Positions 7,927 to 16,069 of a DNA stretch of 64,000 nucleotides are shown here, one piece after another. Both the position numbers and the translations under genes were made by a program. Within the stretch, counting starts at the first letter, position 1, and each line of letters starts with the position of its first letter. The stretch comes from Saccharothrix espanaensis DSM 44229 (GTDB lineage: Bacteria; Actinomycetota; Actinomycetes; Mycobacteriales; Pseudonocardiaceae): NCBI RefSeq assembly GCF_000328705.1, contig NC_019673.1, positions 3,348,001 to 3,412,000 of the forward strand, in the 5' to 3' direction. The notes under the pieces are model-generated. The model saw only the letters and a list, made by a program, of their open reading frames with translations. It was not told where the DNA came from and did not search any database.

Positions 7927-9936
7927 ATGCGAATCGGTGTGGTGCTGTGCGTCTGGGCGTTGTCGGTGGGGGCGCTCGCCCCGCCCGCGAGCGGGCAGAC
8001 CGTCGCCAGGGCGTCCTACCTGAACGTCGTCGCCCACCAGGACGACGACGTCCTGTTCCTCAACCCCGACCTGCGGAACTCGATCGCGGCCCGGCGGGCC
8101 AACACGACCGTGTTCCTCACCGCGGGCGAGGCCTTCCAGCCGGACGGCCCCGGCCGCGCGGGCGACCCGCCGCTCGCGACCTGCCGCGACGACCGGACGG
8201 TGGACCGCGAGGACTACGCCCGGTGCCGCCAACTCGGGGCACGGGCCGCCAACGCGCGGATGGCGGGCGTCCCGAACACGTGGACCCAGGCCGCACTCCG
8301 GCTGGACACCCCGGAGGGGCCGTACTGGGCCGAGGAGCACACGCTCACCGCGCGGCCGGACGTCCGCCTGGTGTTCCTGGACCTCCCGGAGTGGGCGGAC
8401 AGCACCGACGACGCCTCCCGGCCGTGCGCCGGGACGCCGAAGCTGCCCGGCGCGAGCCTCAACCGGCTGTGGGCCGACGAGCGCGGCACCTGCTCGATGG
8501 TGCCCAGCGGCACCGTGCTGTGGGCCGACGACGTGCGCAACCCGGTGCACGGCAAGGCCCACCTGGTGCACCTGTTGCAGGCGCTCTACCAGCGCTACCG
8601 GCCCACGGTCGTGCGCACCCAGGACCCCGACCCCGACCAGCGCTACCTGGACCCGACCTGGCTGCACGACCACAACGACCACGTGACGGGCGCGCGGTTC
8701 GCCGTCGAAGCGGCGCGCGGCTACGGCCGGGCGCTGCGGATCGTCCCGTACCGCAACTACAACATCGCCGAATCTCCGGTGAACCTCGACAGCGGCAAGC
8801 GCGCCGAGAAAACCGGTGACTTCGCCGCCTACGACCTGTGGGACGCCTTCAGCGAGCCGACCGGCCCGTACGCGACCTGGCCCGAGCGGATGATCCACCG
8901 CGACACCACCGGCACCAGGTGGGTCAGCCGCAACCAGGACGGCCGGCTCCAGGCGTTCGCGGTGCAGGGCGGCGCGCTGGCCACCTGGTGGCAGACGCCG
9001 GGCGGCTGGTCGTCCACCTCACTGGCCACCCCGGGCCCGCTGTCGGCCGGCCTGGCCGTCACCGAGACCGGCGACGGCCGCATCCAGGTGGTCGGCCGCC
9101 GGGTGGACACGCACGAGGTCGTCACCACGGCCCAGCGGTCGCCCAACGCCGGCTTCGGCGGCTGGGTGTCGCTGGGCAGCCCCAACCCCGGCTCCACCCA
9201 GGTCGGCACGCCGGTCGCGGCGCGCGGGCCGGACGGGCTGGTCCGGGTGTTCGTGAAGAACGCCGGCGGCGGGCTGAGCCACCAGGCCCAGCAGGCCGAC
9301 GGGACGTTCCCGGCGGTGTGGCAGGACGCGCGCGGCACCGACCTGCACGACGGGCTCGCGGTGGGCGTCGGCCCGTCCGGCGGGCTGGAGGTGTTCGGGT
9401 TCGCGGTGTCCGGCGGAACCGGCGGGCTCCGCCACTGGTCGGGCACCCCGTTGACGCTGCGCCCCGCCCCGGCGGGCCCGCAGCCGTCCGGTCCGCCCTC
9501 GGTGGCGCGCAGCCGCGACGGCCGGCTGGACGTGTTCTTCCGGCTGGCCGGCGACCGGGGCGGCGCGGTCGGCCGCACGTGGCAGCTCGCCGACGGCTCG
9601 TGGACGGCGGTCCGCGACGACCTCGGCGGCCAGGGCGGCGTCGGCGCGCCCGCCGTGACCGACGCGCCGGCCGTGGCCGACGCCCGCGTCCTGGTGTTCA
9701 CCACCAACCGCGGCGGCGGCGTGAGCACCACCCGCCAGGCCGCCGACGGCGGCTACGCCACCCCGTGGTCGGACCTCGGCGGTTTCATCGTCGGCCAGCC
9801 CGCGTCGGCCGTCGACCCGGCCGGCCGGGTCGTGGTGTTCGCGCTGGACGACAACGGCGGGCTCACCGTCCGCCGGCAACGCGCCGCCGGCGGCGCGGCC
9901 GGCTTCGAGGACCGGGTGGCGCTGCCCGCGCCGTGA
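7927..9936 (+). CDS. Secreted PIG-L family deacetylase with C-terminal propeller repeats
   Basis: 669 residues. The signal peptide is about 1-23 (ALAPPASG cleavage region). The metal-binding motif appears as AHQDDDVLF at about 36-44, a variant of the usual AHPDDE, and a later HDHNDHV supplies further ligands. The catalytic domain fills about 30-300. The C-terminal half repeats a pattern of about 45 residues (DGRLQAFAVQGG, DGRIQVVGRRV, DGLVRVFVKNAGG, DGRLDVFFRLAG), like PLL/tectonin beta-propeller modules that bind sugars. It is probably an extracellular N-acetyl sugar deacetylase held on a glycan by the propeller. The ribosome site GGGGGAG precedes the ATG. The last codons lie in a 30-bp tandem duplication. 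Confidence 0.88.
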   Translation: MRIGVVLCVWALSVGALAPPASGQTVARASYLNVVAHQDDDVLFLNPDLRNSIAARRANTTVFLTAGEAFQPDGPGRAGDPPLATCRDDRTVDREDYARCRQLGARAANARMAGVPNTWTQAALRLDTPEGPYWAEEHTLTARPDVRLVFLDLPEWADSTDDASRPCAGTPKLPGASLNRLWADERGTCSMVPSGTVLWADDVRNPVHGKAHLVHLLQALYQRYRPTVVRTQDPDPDQRYLDPTWLHDHNDHVTGARFAVEAARGYGRALRIVPYRNYNIAESPVNLDSGKRAEKTGDFAAYDLWDAFSEPTGPYATWPERMIHRDTTGTRWVSRNQDGRLQAFAVQGGALATWWQTPGGWSSTSLATPGPLSAGLAVTETGDGRIQVVGRRVDTHEVVTTAQRSPNAGFGGWVSLGSPNPGSTQVGTPVAARGPDGLVRVFVKNAGGGLSHQAQQADGTFPAVWQDARGTDLHDGLAVGVGPSGGLEVFGFAVSGGTGGLRHWSGTPLTLRPAPAGPQPSGPPSVARSRDGRLDVFFRLAGDRGGAVGRTWQLADGSWTAVRDDLGGQGGVGAPAVTDAPAVADARVLVFTTNRGGGVSTTRQAADGGYATPWSDLGGFIVGQPASAVDPAGRVVVFALDDNGGLTVRRQRAAGGAAGFEDRVALPAP

Positions 9937-9982
9937 CGGCACCGTCCGGCGCTGCCCGCGCCGTGACGGCACCGTCCGGCGC
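9918..9982. repeat. 30-bp perfect tandem duplication across a stop codon
   Basis: The unit at 9921-9950 is repeated exactly at 9951-9980, with 3 matching bases before the first copy and 2 after the second. The deacetylase stop codon (9934-9936) is duplicated at 9964-9966. A recent replication-slippage event is the likely origin. Confidence 0.95.
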
Positions 9983-10008
9983 GTCGGTCGACGTGCCGGC
10001 CGGCCGGG

Positions 10009-11166
10009 TCAGGACCGGTCGCGACCGCGCCACAGCAGCAACGCCGGCGGGATCAGCAGCACCAGGGCGGCCGGCGCGAGGAACGAGGCGGCCGGCGACA
10101 GGTGGTAGAGCGGCACGAACGCCATCGGCGACGCCGACCCGCCCAGGAACCGGAACGACTGGAGCACCGAGATCGCCCCGCCCCGGTTGCCGCCGCGCCC
10201 CAGCACCAGCGCGCTCAGCCCGACGATCACCGCCTGCGAGAACGCGCCCGCCACCGCCCACAGCACGCCCACCGCCACCAGGCTCGGCAGGACCCCGATC
10301 AGCACCAGCAGCACCGACCCCACCGTGGTGCCCAGCAGCACGCAGCGCCGCGGCCCGACGTGGTCGATCATCCAGCCGGTCAGCCGGGCGCAGACGATGC
10401 CGACCACCCCGAACCCGGTCAGCACCAGGCCGCGCTCACCCGCGCCCAACCCGAAGTCGTCGCCCAACCGCAGGGCGACCAGGAACGACACCCCGCCCAG
10501 GCAGCCCCACCCGACGAACCCGGCCGCCGCCAACCGCAGCACCTCCGGCCGCCACGCGGTGCGCAGCCTCGGCGGCTGCTCGGTGCGCGGCGGGTCGGCG
10601 GGCACCCCGGCCGCGGCCAGCAGCACCGCCACCAGCGCGGCCCCGACGAACGCCCACCGCCACGACGCCTCCGCCGCCAACCCGCCCACCAGCGGCGCGG
10701 ACGTCTGCCCGGCGGCCTGCATCGACGCGAACACCCCCAGCGCGCGCCCCAGCCGTTCCTTCGGCGTCACCGCCGCTATCGCCGCCAGCAGCAGGGGAGT
10801 GGTGAAGGCGTTCGCCACGCCCTGCAACGCCCGCCCGCCCAGCAGCACCGGGAACGACCACGACACCGCGCACAGCACCGACGCCACCGCGTACACCAGG
10901 TAGGCGATCCGGACCGTCCGCCGCGCGCCCCAGCGCTCGCCCACCGTCCCGGAGAACAGCATGAACCCGGCGAACGGCAGCAGGTAGCCGGTCAGCGTGG
11001 TCGCCGCCGCACCGGCCGAGACCTGGAAGTCCGCGCCGATCTCCGGCAGCACCGACGAGGTCATGGCACCGCCGAACGGCCCGAGGAACCCGCCGGCGTA
11101 CAGCCCGACCACCGCGAGCCGTCGCGGGCCCGTCCGCACCTGCGCCACCCGCCGAGTCTCCCGCAC
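10009..11166 (-). CDS. MFS transporter
   Basis: 385 residues from a GTG start. Twelve hydrophobic segments are visible. The motif A-like loop between helices 2 and 3 reads SGTVGERWGARRTVRI, and the second half repeats it as GWMIDHVGPRRCVLLG. The N-terminal half (GAMTSSVLPEIGADFQVS) resembles DHA1/DHA2-type drug and amino-acid exporters. It is convergent with the PIG-L gene and has no regulator next to it. GTGs a few codons downstream of 11166 could also serve as start. Substrate unknown. Confidence 0.85.
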   Translation of the reverse strand: MRETRRVAQVRTGPRRLAVVGLYAGGFLGPFGGAMTSSVLPEIGADFQVSAGAAATTLTGYLLPFAGFMLFSGTVGERWGARRTVRIAYLVYAVASVLCAVSWSFPVLLGGRALQGVANAFTTPLLLAAIAAVTPKERLGRALGVFASMQAAGQTSAPLVGGLAAEASWRWAFVGAALVAVLLAAAGVPADPPRTEQPPRLRTAWRPEVLRLAAAGFVGWGCLGGVSFLVALRLGDDFGLGAGERGLVLTGFGVVGIVCARLTGWMIDHVGPRRCVLLGTTVGSVLLVLIGVLPSLVAVGVLWAVAGAFSQAVIVGLSALVLGRGGNRGGAISVLQSFRFLGGSASPMAFVPLYHLSPAASFLAPAALVLLIPPALLLWRGRDRS

Positions 11167-11199
11167 CGACGCCCGCGCGCGACCGGGGTGTGACCAGCG

Positions 11200-12096
11200 T
11201 CAGAGCCCGGTCGGCCCGCGCCCCGGCCCGCGACCCCGGCGGCGCAGGTAGCGCTCGAACTCCGCCGCGATCGCGTCGCCGCTCGCCTCGGTGATCTGGA
11301 TCTCCGCGTCGCCGCGCTCCTCCAGCGCCCGGACGTAGTTGCGCACGTCCTCGTCCTCGTCGGCCATCTCGCTGACCGTGCGCTCCCACTCCTCGGCCTG
11401 CTCGGGCAGCGCGCCCAGCGGCACCTCGACGTCGAGCACCTCCTCGACCCGGTGCAGCAGCGCCAGGGTGGCCTTGGGCGAGGGCGGCTGGGAGACGTAG
11501 TGCGGCACCGCCGCCCAGAACGAGATCGCCGGCACGCCGGCCTGCACGCACAGGTCCTGGAAGACCCCGACGATCCCGGTCGGCCCCTCGTAGCGGGACC
11601 GCTCCAGCCCGAACTTCTGCGCCGCCTCCGCGTCGTAGGCGGTGCCGGTCACCGGGACGGGCCGGGTGTGCGGGGTGTCCATCAGCAGCGCGCCGAGCGT
11701 GACCACGGTGGTGACGCCCAGGTCCTCGATGTGGCCGAGCAACTCGCCGGCGAACTTCCGCCAGCGCATGTTCGGCTCGATGCCGTGCACCAGCACGACG
11801 TCGGTGGCCGAGCCCGGCGGCCGGCACACCGACAGCCGGGTCGTCGGGAATTCAACCCTTCGGGTGATGCCGTCCACCATGCGGACCGTGGGGCGGGTCA
11901 CCTGGAAGTCGTAGTAGTCGTCCGGATCGATCTCCACCAGCGGCGTCGCGTCCCAGGTGAGTTGGAGGTGCTCGATCGCCGTGCTGGCAGCGTCTCCAGC
12001 ATCGTTCCACCCCTCGAACGCCGCCACCATGATCGGGTTGGTGAGCGGTTTCGCGGGGTCGAAGGGGATCTTGGCGGCCTGGTCCGGATCGGTCAC
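11200..12096 (-). CDS. PAC2 family protein (proteasome-assembly-chaperone-like)
   Basis: 298 residues. The opening IMVAAFEGWNDAGDAAS, the central VLVHGIEPNMRWRKFAGELL and YEGPTGIVGVFQDL are hallmarks of the actinobacterial PAC2 family (M. tuberculosis Rv2125). The fold is shared with eukaryotic proteasome assembly chaperones and archaeal PbaB. The biochemical role in actinobacteria is not settled, but the gene is syntenic with the proteasome region here too. The C terminus is Arg/Gly-rich. The GTG start has TAGTCT exactly six bases upstream, so the mRNA is probably leaderless. Confidence 0.9.
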   Translation of the reverse strand: MTDPDQAAKIPFDPAKPLTNPIMVAAFEGWNDAGDAASTAIEHLQLTWDATPLVEIDPDDYYDFQVTRPTVRMVDGITRRVEFPTTRLSVCRPPGSATDVVLVHGIEPNMRWRKFAGELLGHIEDLGVTTVVTLGALLMDTPHTRPVPVTGTAYDAEAAQKFGLERSRYEGPTGIVGVFQDLCVQAGVPAISFWAAVPHYVSQPPSPKATLALLHRVEEVLDVEVPLGALPEQAEEWERTVSEMADEDEDVRNYVRALEERGDAEIQITEASGDAIAAEFERYLRRRGRGPGRGPTGL

Positions 12097-12102
12097 CGGG
12101 TC

Positions 12103-12108
12103 AGACTA
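12103..12108 (-). promoter_or_regulatory. Leaderless -10 element of the PAC2 gene
   Basis: On the minus strand TAGTCT lies six bases before the GTG at 12096. Confidence 0.5.
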
Positions 12109-12134
12109 CGACCCTCGCCGCGGACCCGACGCCG

Positions 12135-12140
12135 TAGGCT
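12135..12140 (+). promoter_or_regulatory. Divergent leaderless-type -10 element with no recognisable gene
   Basis: TAGGCT, six bases, then an ATG at 12147. The frame that follows stays GC-biased at third positions for about 90 codons but encodes only a Pro/Ala/Arg/Thr-rich sequence I cannot assign. It may instead start a long leader for the downstream small membrane protein and HAD genes. The rest of 12097-12543 shows nothing else. Confidence 0.35.
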
Positions 12141-12543
12141 TGCGCCATGTCGGCTCGTGTCTCCCCGCCCGTCCCGGGCGGGCCGGCCGACCGGCTCGAG
12201 ACGGCGGCCGGCGCAGCGCGCACGAGCACCCGCCCGGCCACCCCGACCTCCGCCGACGCCGCAGGTCACAGCGGGCGCGCCGAGATCGTGTCCGGGCCCC
12301 GGCCCGACCTCGCCGACCCCACCCGCCCGGCGCGGGGGCCCGGCCCGTTCTCTTCGGGACGGGCGCGACCGCGTGCCGCGTTCGGCGCAACCGGGTCGGC
12401 GTCCGGCCGCACCCGGCCGTTTCCCCCTCGGCCGCCACCGCCCGGCGAAATACTTCGACGCGTGATCGACGCGGAGCGGCTGATCAGGGGTAAGCGCCGG
12501 TCCCCCGACCGACCCGAATCGGATCCGCACCGCGGAGTCGGCG

Positions 12544-12886
12544 GTGGAGACACCGGTCTGGTCGTTCTTCGCGGGCGTGGCGGGCTTGGGCCTGATCGCG
12601 TGGGGTGCGCTGCCCGCCACGCGGCGGTGGTGGCGGCGGCGCGGGCTCGGGGCTCGGCGAGTGGCAGCACGGCGTCGTGTCCGGCCTGGGCGCGAAGCAC
12701 CTCGGGATCCGGCTCGACGACGGCACCGGGCTGCTGCTGGAATTCCCGGTGCGCGCGGACCGGGCCGCGACCGGGCTGCTGGTCGGCGACCTGTGGTCGG
12801 CGCGCTCCGGCCGGGCCGGGGTGGTCTGGGGCGGTGTGGAGAGCGGGGAGGCCCGCGTCGTGAAGGTGGAGGAAGCCCCGTGGTGA
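12544..12886 (+). CDS. Small membrane-anchored protein, apparently frame-disrupted
   Basis: A GTG at 12544 with a good ribosome site (GGAG, six bases upstream) opens a frame encoding METPVWSFFAGVAGLGLIAW, a single membrane helix followed by an Arg-rich stop-transfer (RRWWRRR). The natural continuation (GSGLGEWQHGVVSGLGAK and on to VVKVEEAPW, stop 12884-12886) lies in the next frame. Removing one base in the GC-rich run at about 12636-12645 joins both parts into one protein of about 113 residues. The second part also opens with an in-frame GTG at 12605, which annotation software may call as a 93-residue gene. Either a sequencing indel, a real frameshift mutation or programmed slippage. Function unknown. 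The stop overlaps the HAD start. Confidence 0.5.
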
Positions 12887-13542
12887 GCGTCGAAGCGGTG
12901 CTGTGGGACATGGACGGCACGCTGTTGGACTCGGAGAAGCTGTGGGACGTCCCGCTCTACGAGTTCGCCGAGAAGTTGGGCGGCACCCTGTCGCTGGAGA
13001 CCCGGCAGGCCATGGTCGGCTCGAACGTGCCCACGACGATGGCGCTGCTGTTCGCCGAAGTCGGCCTGACGCCGACGGAGGAGGAGACGGCGGACGGCGC
13101 GGCGTGGATCCTGCGGCGCACCGAGGAGGTGTTCCGGGCCGGTCTGCCGTGGCGGCCGGGAGCCCAGGACGCGTTGCGCGCGGTGCGGGCGTCGGGCGTG
13201 CCGATGGCGCTGGTGACGTCGACCGAACGGGCGTTGACCGAGGTCGCGCTGGACACCATCGGCCGCGACCTGTTCGACGTGACGGTGTGCGGCGACGAGG
13301 TCGAAGGCCGCAACAAGCCCCTCCCGGACCCGTACCTGAAAGCCGCCGCCCTGCTCGGGGTGGACGCCGCGGCGTGCATCGCGGTCGAGGACTCGCCGAC
13401 CGGCGTGACCTCGGCGGTGGCGGCGGGGTGCACGGTGCTGGTGGTGCCGTGCGACGTGCCGGTACCGCCGGGCGAGCGCCGGATCTTTCGCGACTCCCTG
13501 GTCGGCGTAGACCTGCCCACCCTCACCGCCCTGCGCACCTGA
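12883..13542 (+). CDS. HAD-family phosphatase (beta-phosphoglucomutase-like)
   Basis: 219 residues. HAD motif I is DMDGTLLDS near the N terminus (nucleophile is the first Asp), motif II is LVTSTE, motif III is the Lys of GRNKPLPDPY, and motif IV is VEDSPTGV. The helical cap between motifs I and II is of the C1 type found in phosphoglycolate phosphatases and beta-phosphoglucomutases. The start is a GTG overlapping the upstream stop (GTGA), with GGAGG about ten bases before it. An adjacent GTG at 12880 is equally possible. Substrate not predictable. It ends before a strong hairpin. Confidence 0.88.
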   Translation: MSVEAVLWDMDGTLLDSEKLWDVPLYEFAEKLGGTLSLETRQAMVGSNVPTTMALLFAEVGLTPTEEETADGAAWILRRTEEVFRAGLPWRPGAQDALRAVRASGVPMALVTSTERALTEVALDTIGRDLFDVTVCGDEVEGRNKPLPDPYLKAAALLGVDAAACIAVEDSPTGVTSAVAAGCTVLVVPCDVPVPPGERRIFRDSLVGVDLPTLTALRT

Positions 13543-13618
13543 CCTCCGCAGCCGCGCACCTGACCGCTGCGGCCGCACACCGTCCCGCAACCGCAGCACC
13601 GCAGGCCGCAGCCTTGAA

Positions 13619-13660
13619 CGCCACCGTCCCCCGCGGTGTGGACCGCGGAGGACGGTGGCG
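13619..13660. terminator. Bidirectional hairpin between the HAD and cbtA genes
   Basis: An 11-bp perfect stem (13619-13629 with 13650-13660) continues, after one mismatch, into a 7-bp inner stem (13631-13637 with 13642-13648) around a GTGG loop. It sits between two convergent genes. Confidence 0.75.
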
Positions 13661-13692
13661 GGCGCTGCGCGGCACTCGGCGTCGAACGTCGC

Positions 13693-14448
13693 TCAGACGG
13701 CGACGGCCTTCACCTTGGTGGTGCTGTCGCGGCGCACAGCCGGGTCGACCAGCAGGCCGAACACGACACCGAGGCCCAGCCACAGGGTGGCCGTCTCGGC
13801 GAGTGACGCCAGGCGGAACTCCCACAGCACGGTGCTCGGCATGTCCGCCGGCACCGCGTCCGGCGGAGCGGGGAAGGCCAGCAGGAGCACCGCGAACGCG
13901 ACGACCACGGCCAGCGCGACGACGGTGGACCGGACCGGCCCGCTCAGGTGCTCCAGCCGGGACGCCAGGAAACTCGCCCCGAACACCACCAGCAGCCCGG
14001 CCGCGATGAGCCCGAGGTAGAGCACCGTCCGGTAGTCCACCGTCTCCGGGTCGCCCACCGCCGGCGGGTTGGCCGGGTACTTGACGGCCGGCAGCAGCGC
14101 CGCCGCCCCGAACACCGCCGCCGCGAGCGTCACGCTCCGGCCGAACGGCCGCCGGCCGGTGAACCAGCGGCGCGACCCGGCGTAGGCGGTGGCGAACAGC
14201 GCGCCGACCGCCAGCCCGACGATCACCGCGGCGAGCACGCCGCCCACCACCTGGGTGCCCCGGCCGAACATCTCGCCGTGGTCGTGCCCACCGGGCTCGA
14301 CCGGTTCGGCGGCGGCGCGGGCCTCTTCGACGGCCAGCGCGGCCCGGATCGGCGCCTCGACCACGACCAGGCCGACCAGGCCCGCGAGCAGGCCGGCGAT
14401 GCCACCGGCACCGACGCCCCGCAGCAGGAGGTTCTTGTAGGTGTCCAC
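13693..14448 (-). CDS. cbtA: CbtA-type cobalt transporter subunit
   Basis: 251 residues. The start (DTYKNLLLRGVGAGGIAGLLAGL) and the His-rich loop after helix 1 (EPGGHDHGEMFGRGTQ) are typical of CbtA, a five- to six-helix membrane protein linked to cobalt uptake. The GTG start at 14448 is eight bases past the cbtB stop, so both are one transcript. A cobalamin riboswitch precedes cbtB. Role by family: importing cobalt for vitamin B12 synthesis, shut off when B12 is plentiful. Direct biochemical evidence for this family is limited. Confidence 0.9.
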   Translation of the reverse strand: MDTYKNLLLRGVGAGGIAGLLAGLVGLVVVEAPIRAALAVEEARAAAEPVEPGGHDHGEMFGRGTQVVGGVLAAVIVGLAVGALFATAYAGSRRWFTGRRPFGRSVTLAAAVFGAAALLPAVKYPANPPAVGDPETVDYRTVLYLGLIAAGLLVVFGASFLASRLEHLSGPVRSTVVALAVVVAFAVLLLAFPAPPDAVPADMPSTVLWEFRLASLAETATLWLGLGVVFGLLVDPAVRRDSTTKVKAVAV

Positions 14449-14456
14449 GGCCGGCC

Positions 14457-14642
14457 CTAGTGGCACGGGACGCCGAGCGCGTGCCGCCCGTCGTGGAAGA
14501 ACTCGTGCAGCGACTCGGCGGCGTGACCGAGCGCGACGCCGTTCTCCTGCAGGACCAGCCAGGTGATCAGCAGCGCGACGAGTGCGACGGCGTAGGCCCA
14601 CTTGGGGATGGGGATGGACAGGGAGTGCGCGGGGCTCGTCAA
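14457..14642 (-). CDS. cbtB: CbtB-type cobalt transporter subunit (small)
   Basis: About 61 residues: one membrane helix (KWAYAVALVALLITWLVLQ) and a short His-rich tail (ESLHEFFHDGRHALGVPCH) that is the CbtB hallmark and a probable cobalt-binding site. I prefer the TTG at 14642 because a strong GGAGGAGG ribosome site lies five bases before it. An ATG at 14657 in the same frame would place that site inside the coding sequence. It is followed directly by cbtA and preceded by the cobalamin riboswitch. Confidence 0.85.
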   Translation of the reverse strand: MTSPAHSLSIPIPKWAYAVALVALLITWLVLQENGVALGHAAESLHEFFHDGRHALGVPCH

Positions 14643-14687
14643 GACGGCCTCCTCCATACCTCGTGGAAGGTCAACAACAACTCGCGC

Positions 14688-14846
14688 CGCAGCCGGTCTC
14701 CTGACTCCCGGATCGACACCGTCCCCGCGTCTTCCCAGTCGCACCGCGCGACCAGTGACGTTCTCGGCGGGTTGGCTCCCCGGTCACAGTGGCGAGGACC
14801 GCGCCGGATTCCCACCGGCTTCCCGTCCACTGCGGCTGTGGAACCG
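14688..14846 (-). promoter_or_regulatory. Cobalamin (B12) riboswitch upstream of cbtB-cbtA
   Basis: Read on the minus strand from about 14846, the conserved blocks appear in order: GGGAA-GCCGGTG-GGAATCCGGCGCGG, then the B12-box-region CGCCACTGTGACC, then GGGAAGACGCGGGG and finally CCGGGAGTCAGGAGACCGGC. These are the signature segments of the cobalamin riboswitch core and its 3' P-stem. It ends about 45 bases before the cbtB start, consistent with control of translation initiation by sequestering the GGAGGAGG site when adenosylcobalamin binds. Confidence 0.93.
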
Positions 14847-15105
14847 TAAATGTGCGCCGCGTCCGGGCACAACCGACCAGACGAGTTGTCGTCCACCTCA
14901 CCTGCACCACACACGATCAAGCGCCGCTTTTGTCCTGATCCCGTCCTTGATCGACCCGATGCCGCAGGTAACCGCACCGGCTGGCCGAGCGGTTCAGTCC
15001 CAACGACGGACGCTTTTCATAACGCCGCCAGCTTTTCGTCACGTCCGGTCCCGCGCCTTTCGAGCTGGTCGCCCTCTCGGCACGCGCCGTGGCCGCCGCT
15101 GGGGC
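14847..15105. other. Intergenic region between the riboswitch and the FhuF-like gene
   Basis: About 260 bases with no credible coding region. It should contain the cbtBA promoter. I see no clear repeat or hairpin. Confidence 0.4.
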
Positions 15106-15786
15106 TCACTGCTGCGGGAGCGGGCAGTCGCCGCAGGTCCCGCCGCCGTCGAGGCGGTAGTAGAGGCAGCAACTGCGCCGCCGGAACGCCACCTCGCCGG
15201 GGAACGGGATGAAGTCGCCGGACCCCCGCAGCGGCGGCTCGTCCAGCAGTCGCTCGCCCAGCGCCACGCACTGCTCGGCGGACGCCGTGCCGCTGAGGCT
15301 CACCGTCCGCAACGCCCCGGCGATGGACGACGCCGCGTTACCCCACAACAGCCCCCGCGCCACCGGCACCACGTCCCGGATCGCCGCCACCACCGGCTCC
15401 AACGACGCGGAGATCGACACCCCGGCGACCGGTTCGCCAATCCGCACCCGCATCCCGTCCGGCCCGTAGTGCCACCACACGTTCGCCGGCCGGATGTCCG
15501 GCGCGACCCCGCCCACGGCGTGCGCGGCGACCGTCGGGGACAGCAGCCGAGCGGTGTACCCGAGGAAGAACAAGGACGCGGAAACCCGAGCCTCCCCAGT
15601 CCGGTACCGCTCACCGATGGCCCGCAACGCGCCCGACAGCACCGCCCCATCCGCGAGATCGTCCCCAGACCGCCAACCGCCGCCGTCCGCGTCGGAAGCG
15701 GGACGTCCCACGTCCAAGGCGAAGAACGGGCTCAAGCCGCGGATCTGTCGCAGCGTCGACAGCACTGGGGTGTAGTAGTCGGACAC
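15106..15786 (-). CDS. FhuF-like (2Fe-2S) protein, siderophore-iron reductase family
   Basis: 226 residues from a GTG start. The C terminus carries the FhuF-type cysteine cluster (RRSCCLYYRLDGGGTCGDCPL), that is C-C-x10-C-x2-C, which holds an unusual [2Fe-2S] centre. The N-terminal part is the helical FhuF-like domain. Proteins of this family reduce ferric siderophores in the cytoplasm to release iron. No siderophore transport gene is adjacent, so it is probably expressed on its own. A CAGACT hexamer six bases before the start suggests a leaderless mRNA. Confidence 0.85.
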   Translation of the reverse strand: MSDYYTPVLSTLRQIRGLSPFFALDVGRPASDADGGGWRSGDDLADGAVLSGALRAIGERYRTGEARVSASLFFLGYTARLLSPTVAAHAVGGVAPDIRPANVWWHYGPDGMRVRIGEPVAGVSISASLEPVVAAIRDVVPVARGLLWGNAASSIAGALRTVSLSGTASAEQCVALGERLLDEPPLRGSGDFIPFPGEVAFRRRSCCLYYRLDGGGTCGDCPLPQQ

Positions 15787-16069
15787 GTGGCCAGTCTGCC
15801 CGCCACCGTCCGGTCAGTGCCCCCGCCGCGCGCCGTCGCTCCGCACCCAGCCGCGCGGCTCGGCTCGGCGGGATGGCAGGAGTCGGCGGAGGTGCCTTTG
15901 CAGTGGGAGGTGGTGGGCTTGATTGCCGCGACTCCTGCGGATGGCGCGAGCGGATGTGATCGGGTCGCCTGGGCGCTGACGGCCGGCGATACCGGTCACC
16001 GACGTGCGGTGACGCCCGCCGGAGGCGCTGCTGGTGGCGGAGGTGTGGGGTGGGTGTCGGGGTGGTTGG
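15787..16069. other. Intergenic region
   Basis: 283 bases between two minus-strand genes. No conserved reading frame, repeat or strong hairpin was found. It presumably contains the promoter of the FhuF-like gene at its left end. Confidence 0.35.

Noticed and set aside
12147..12863. 238-codon frame starting at the orphan leaderless-type ATG
   Set aside because: Bias is coding-like only for the first part. The rest overlaps the small membrane protein and HAD start in another frame, so I do not list it as a gene.
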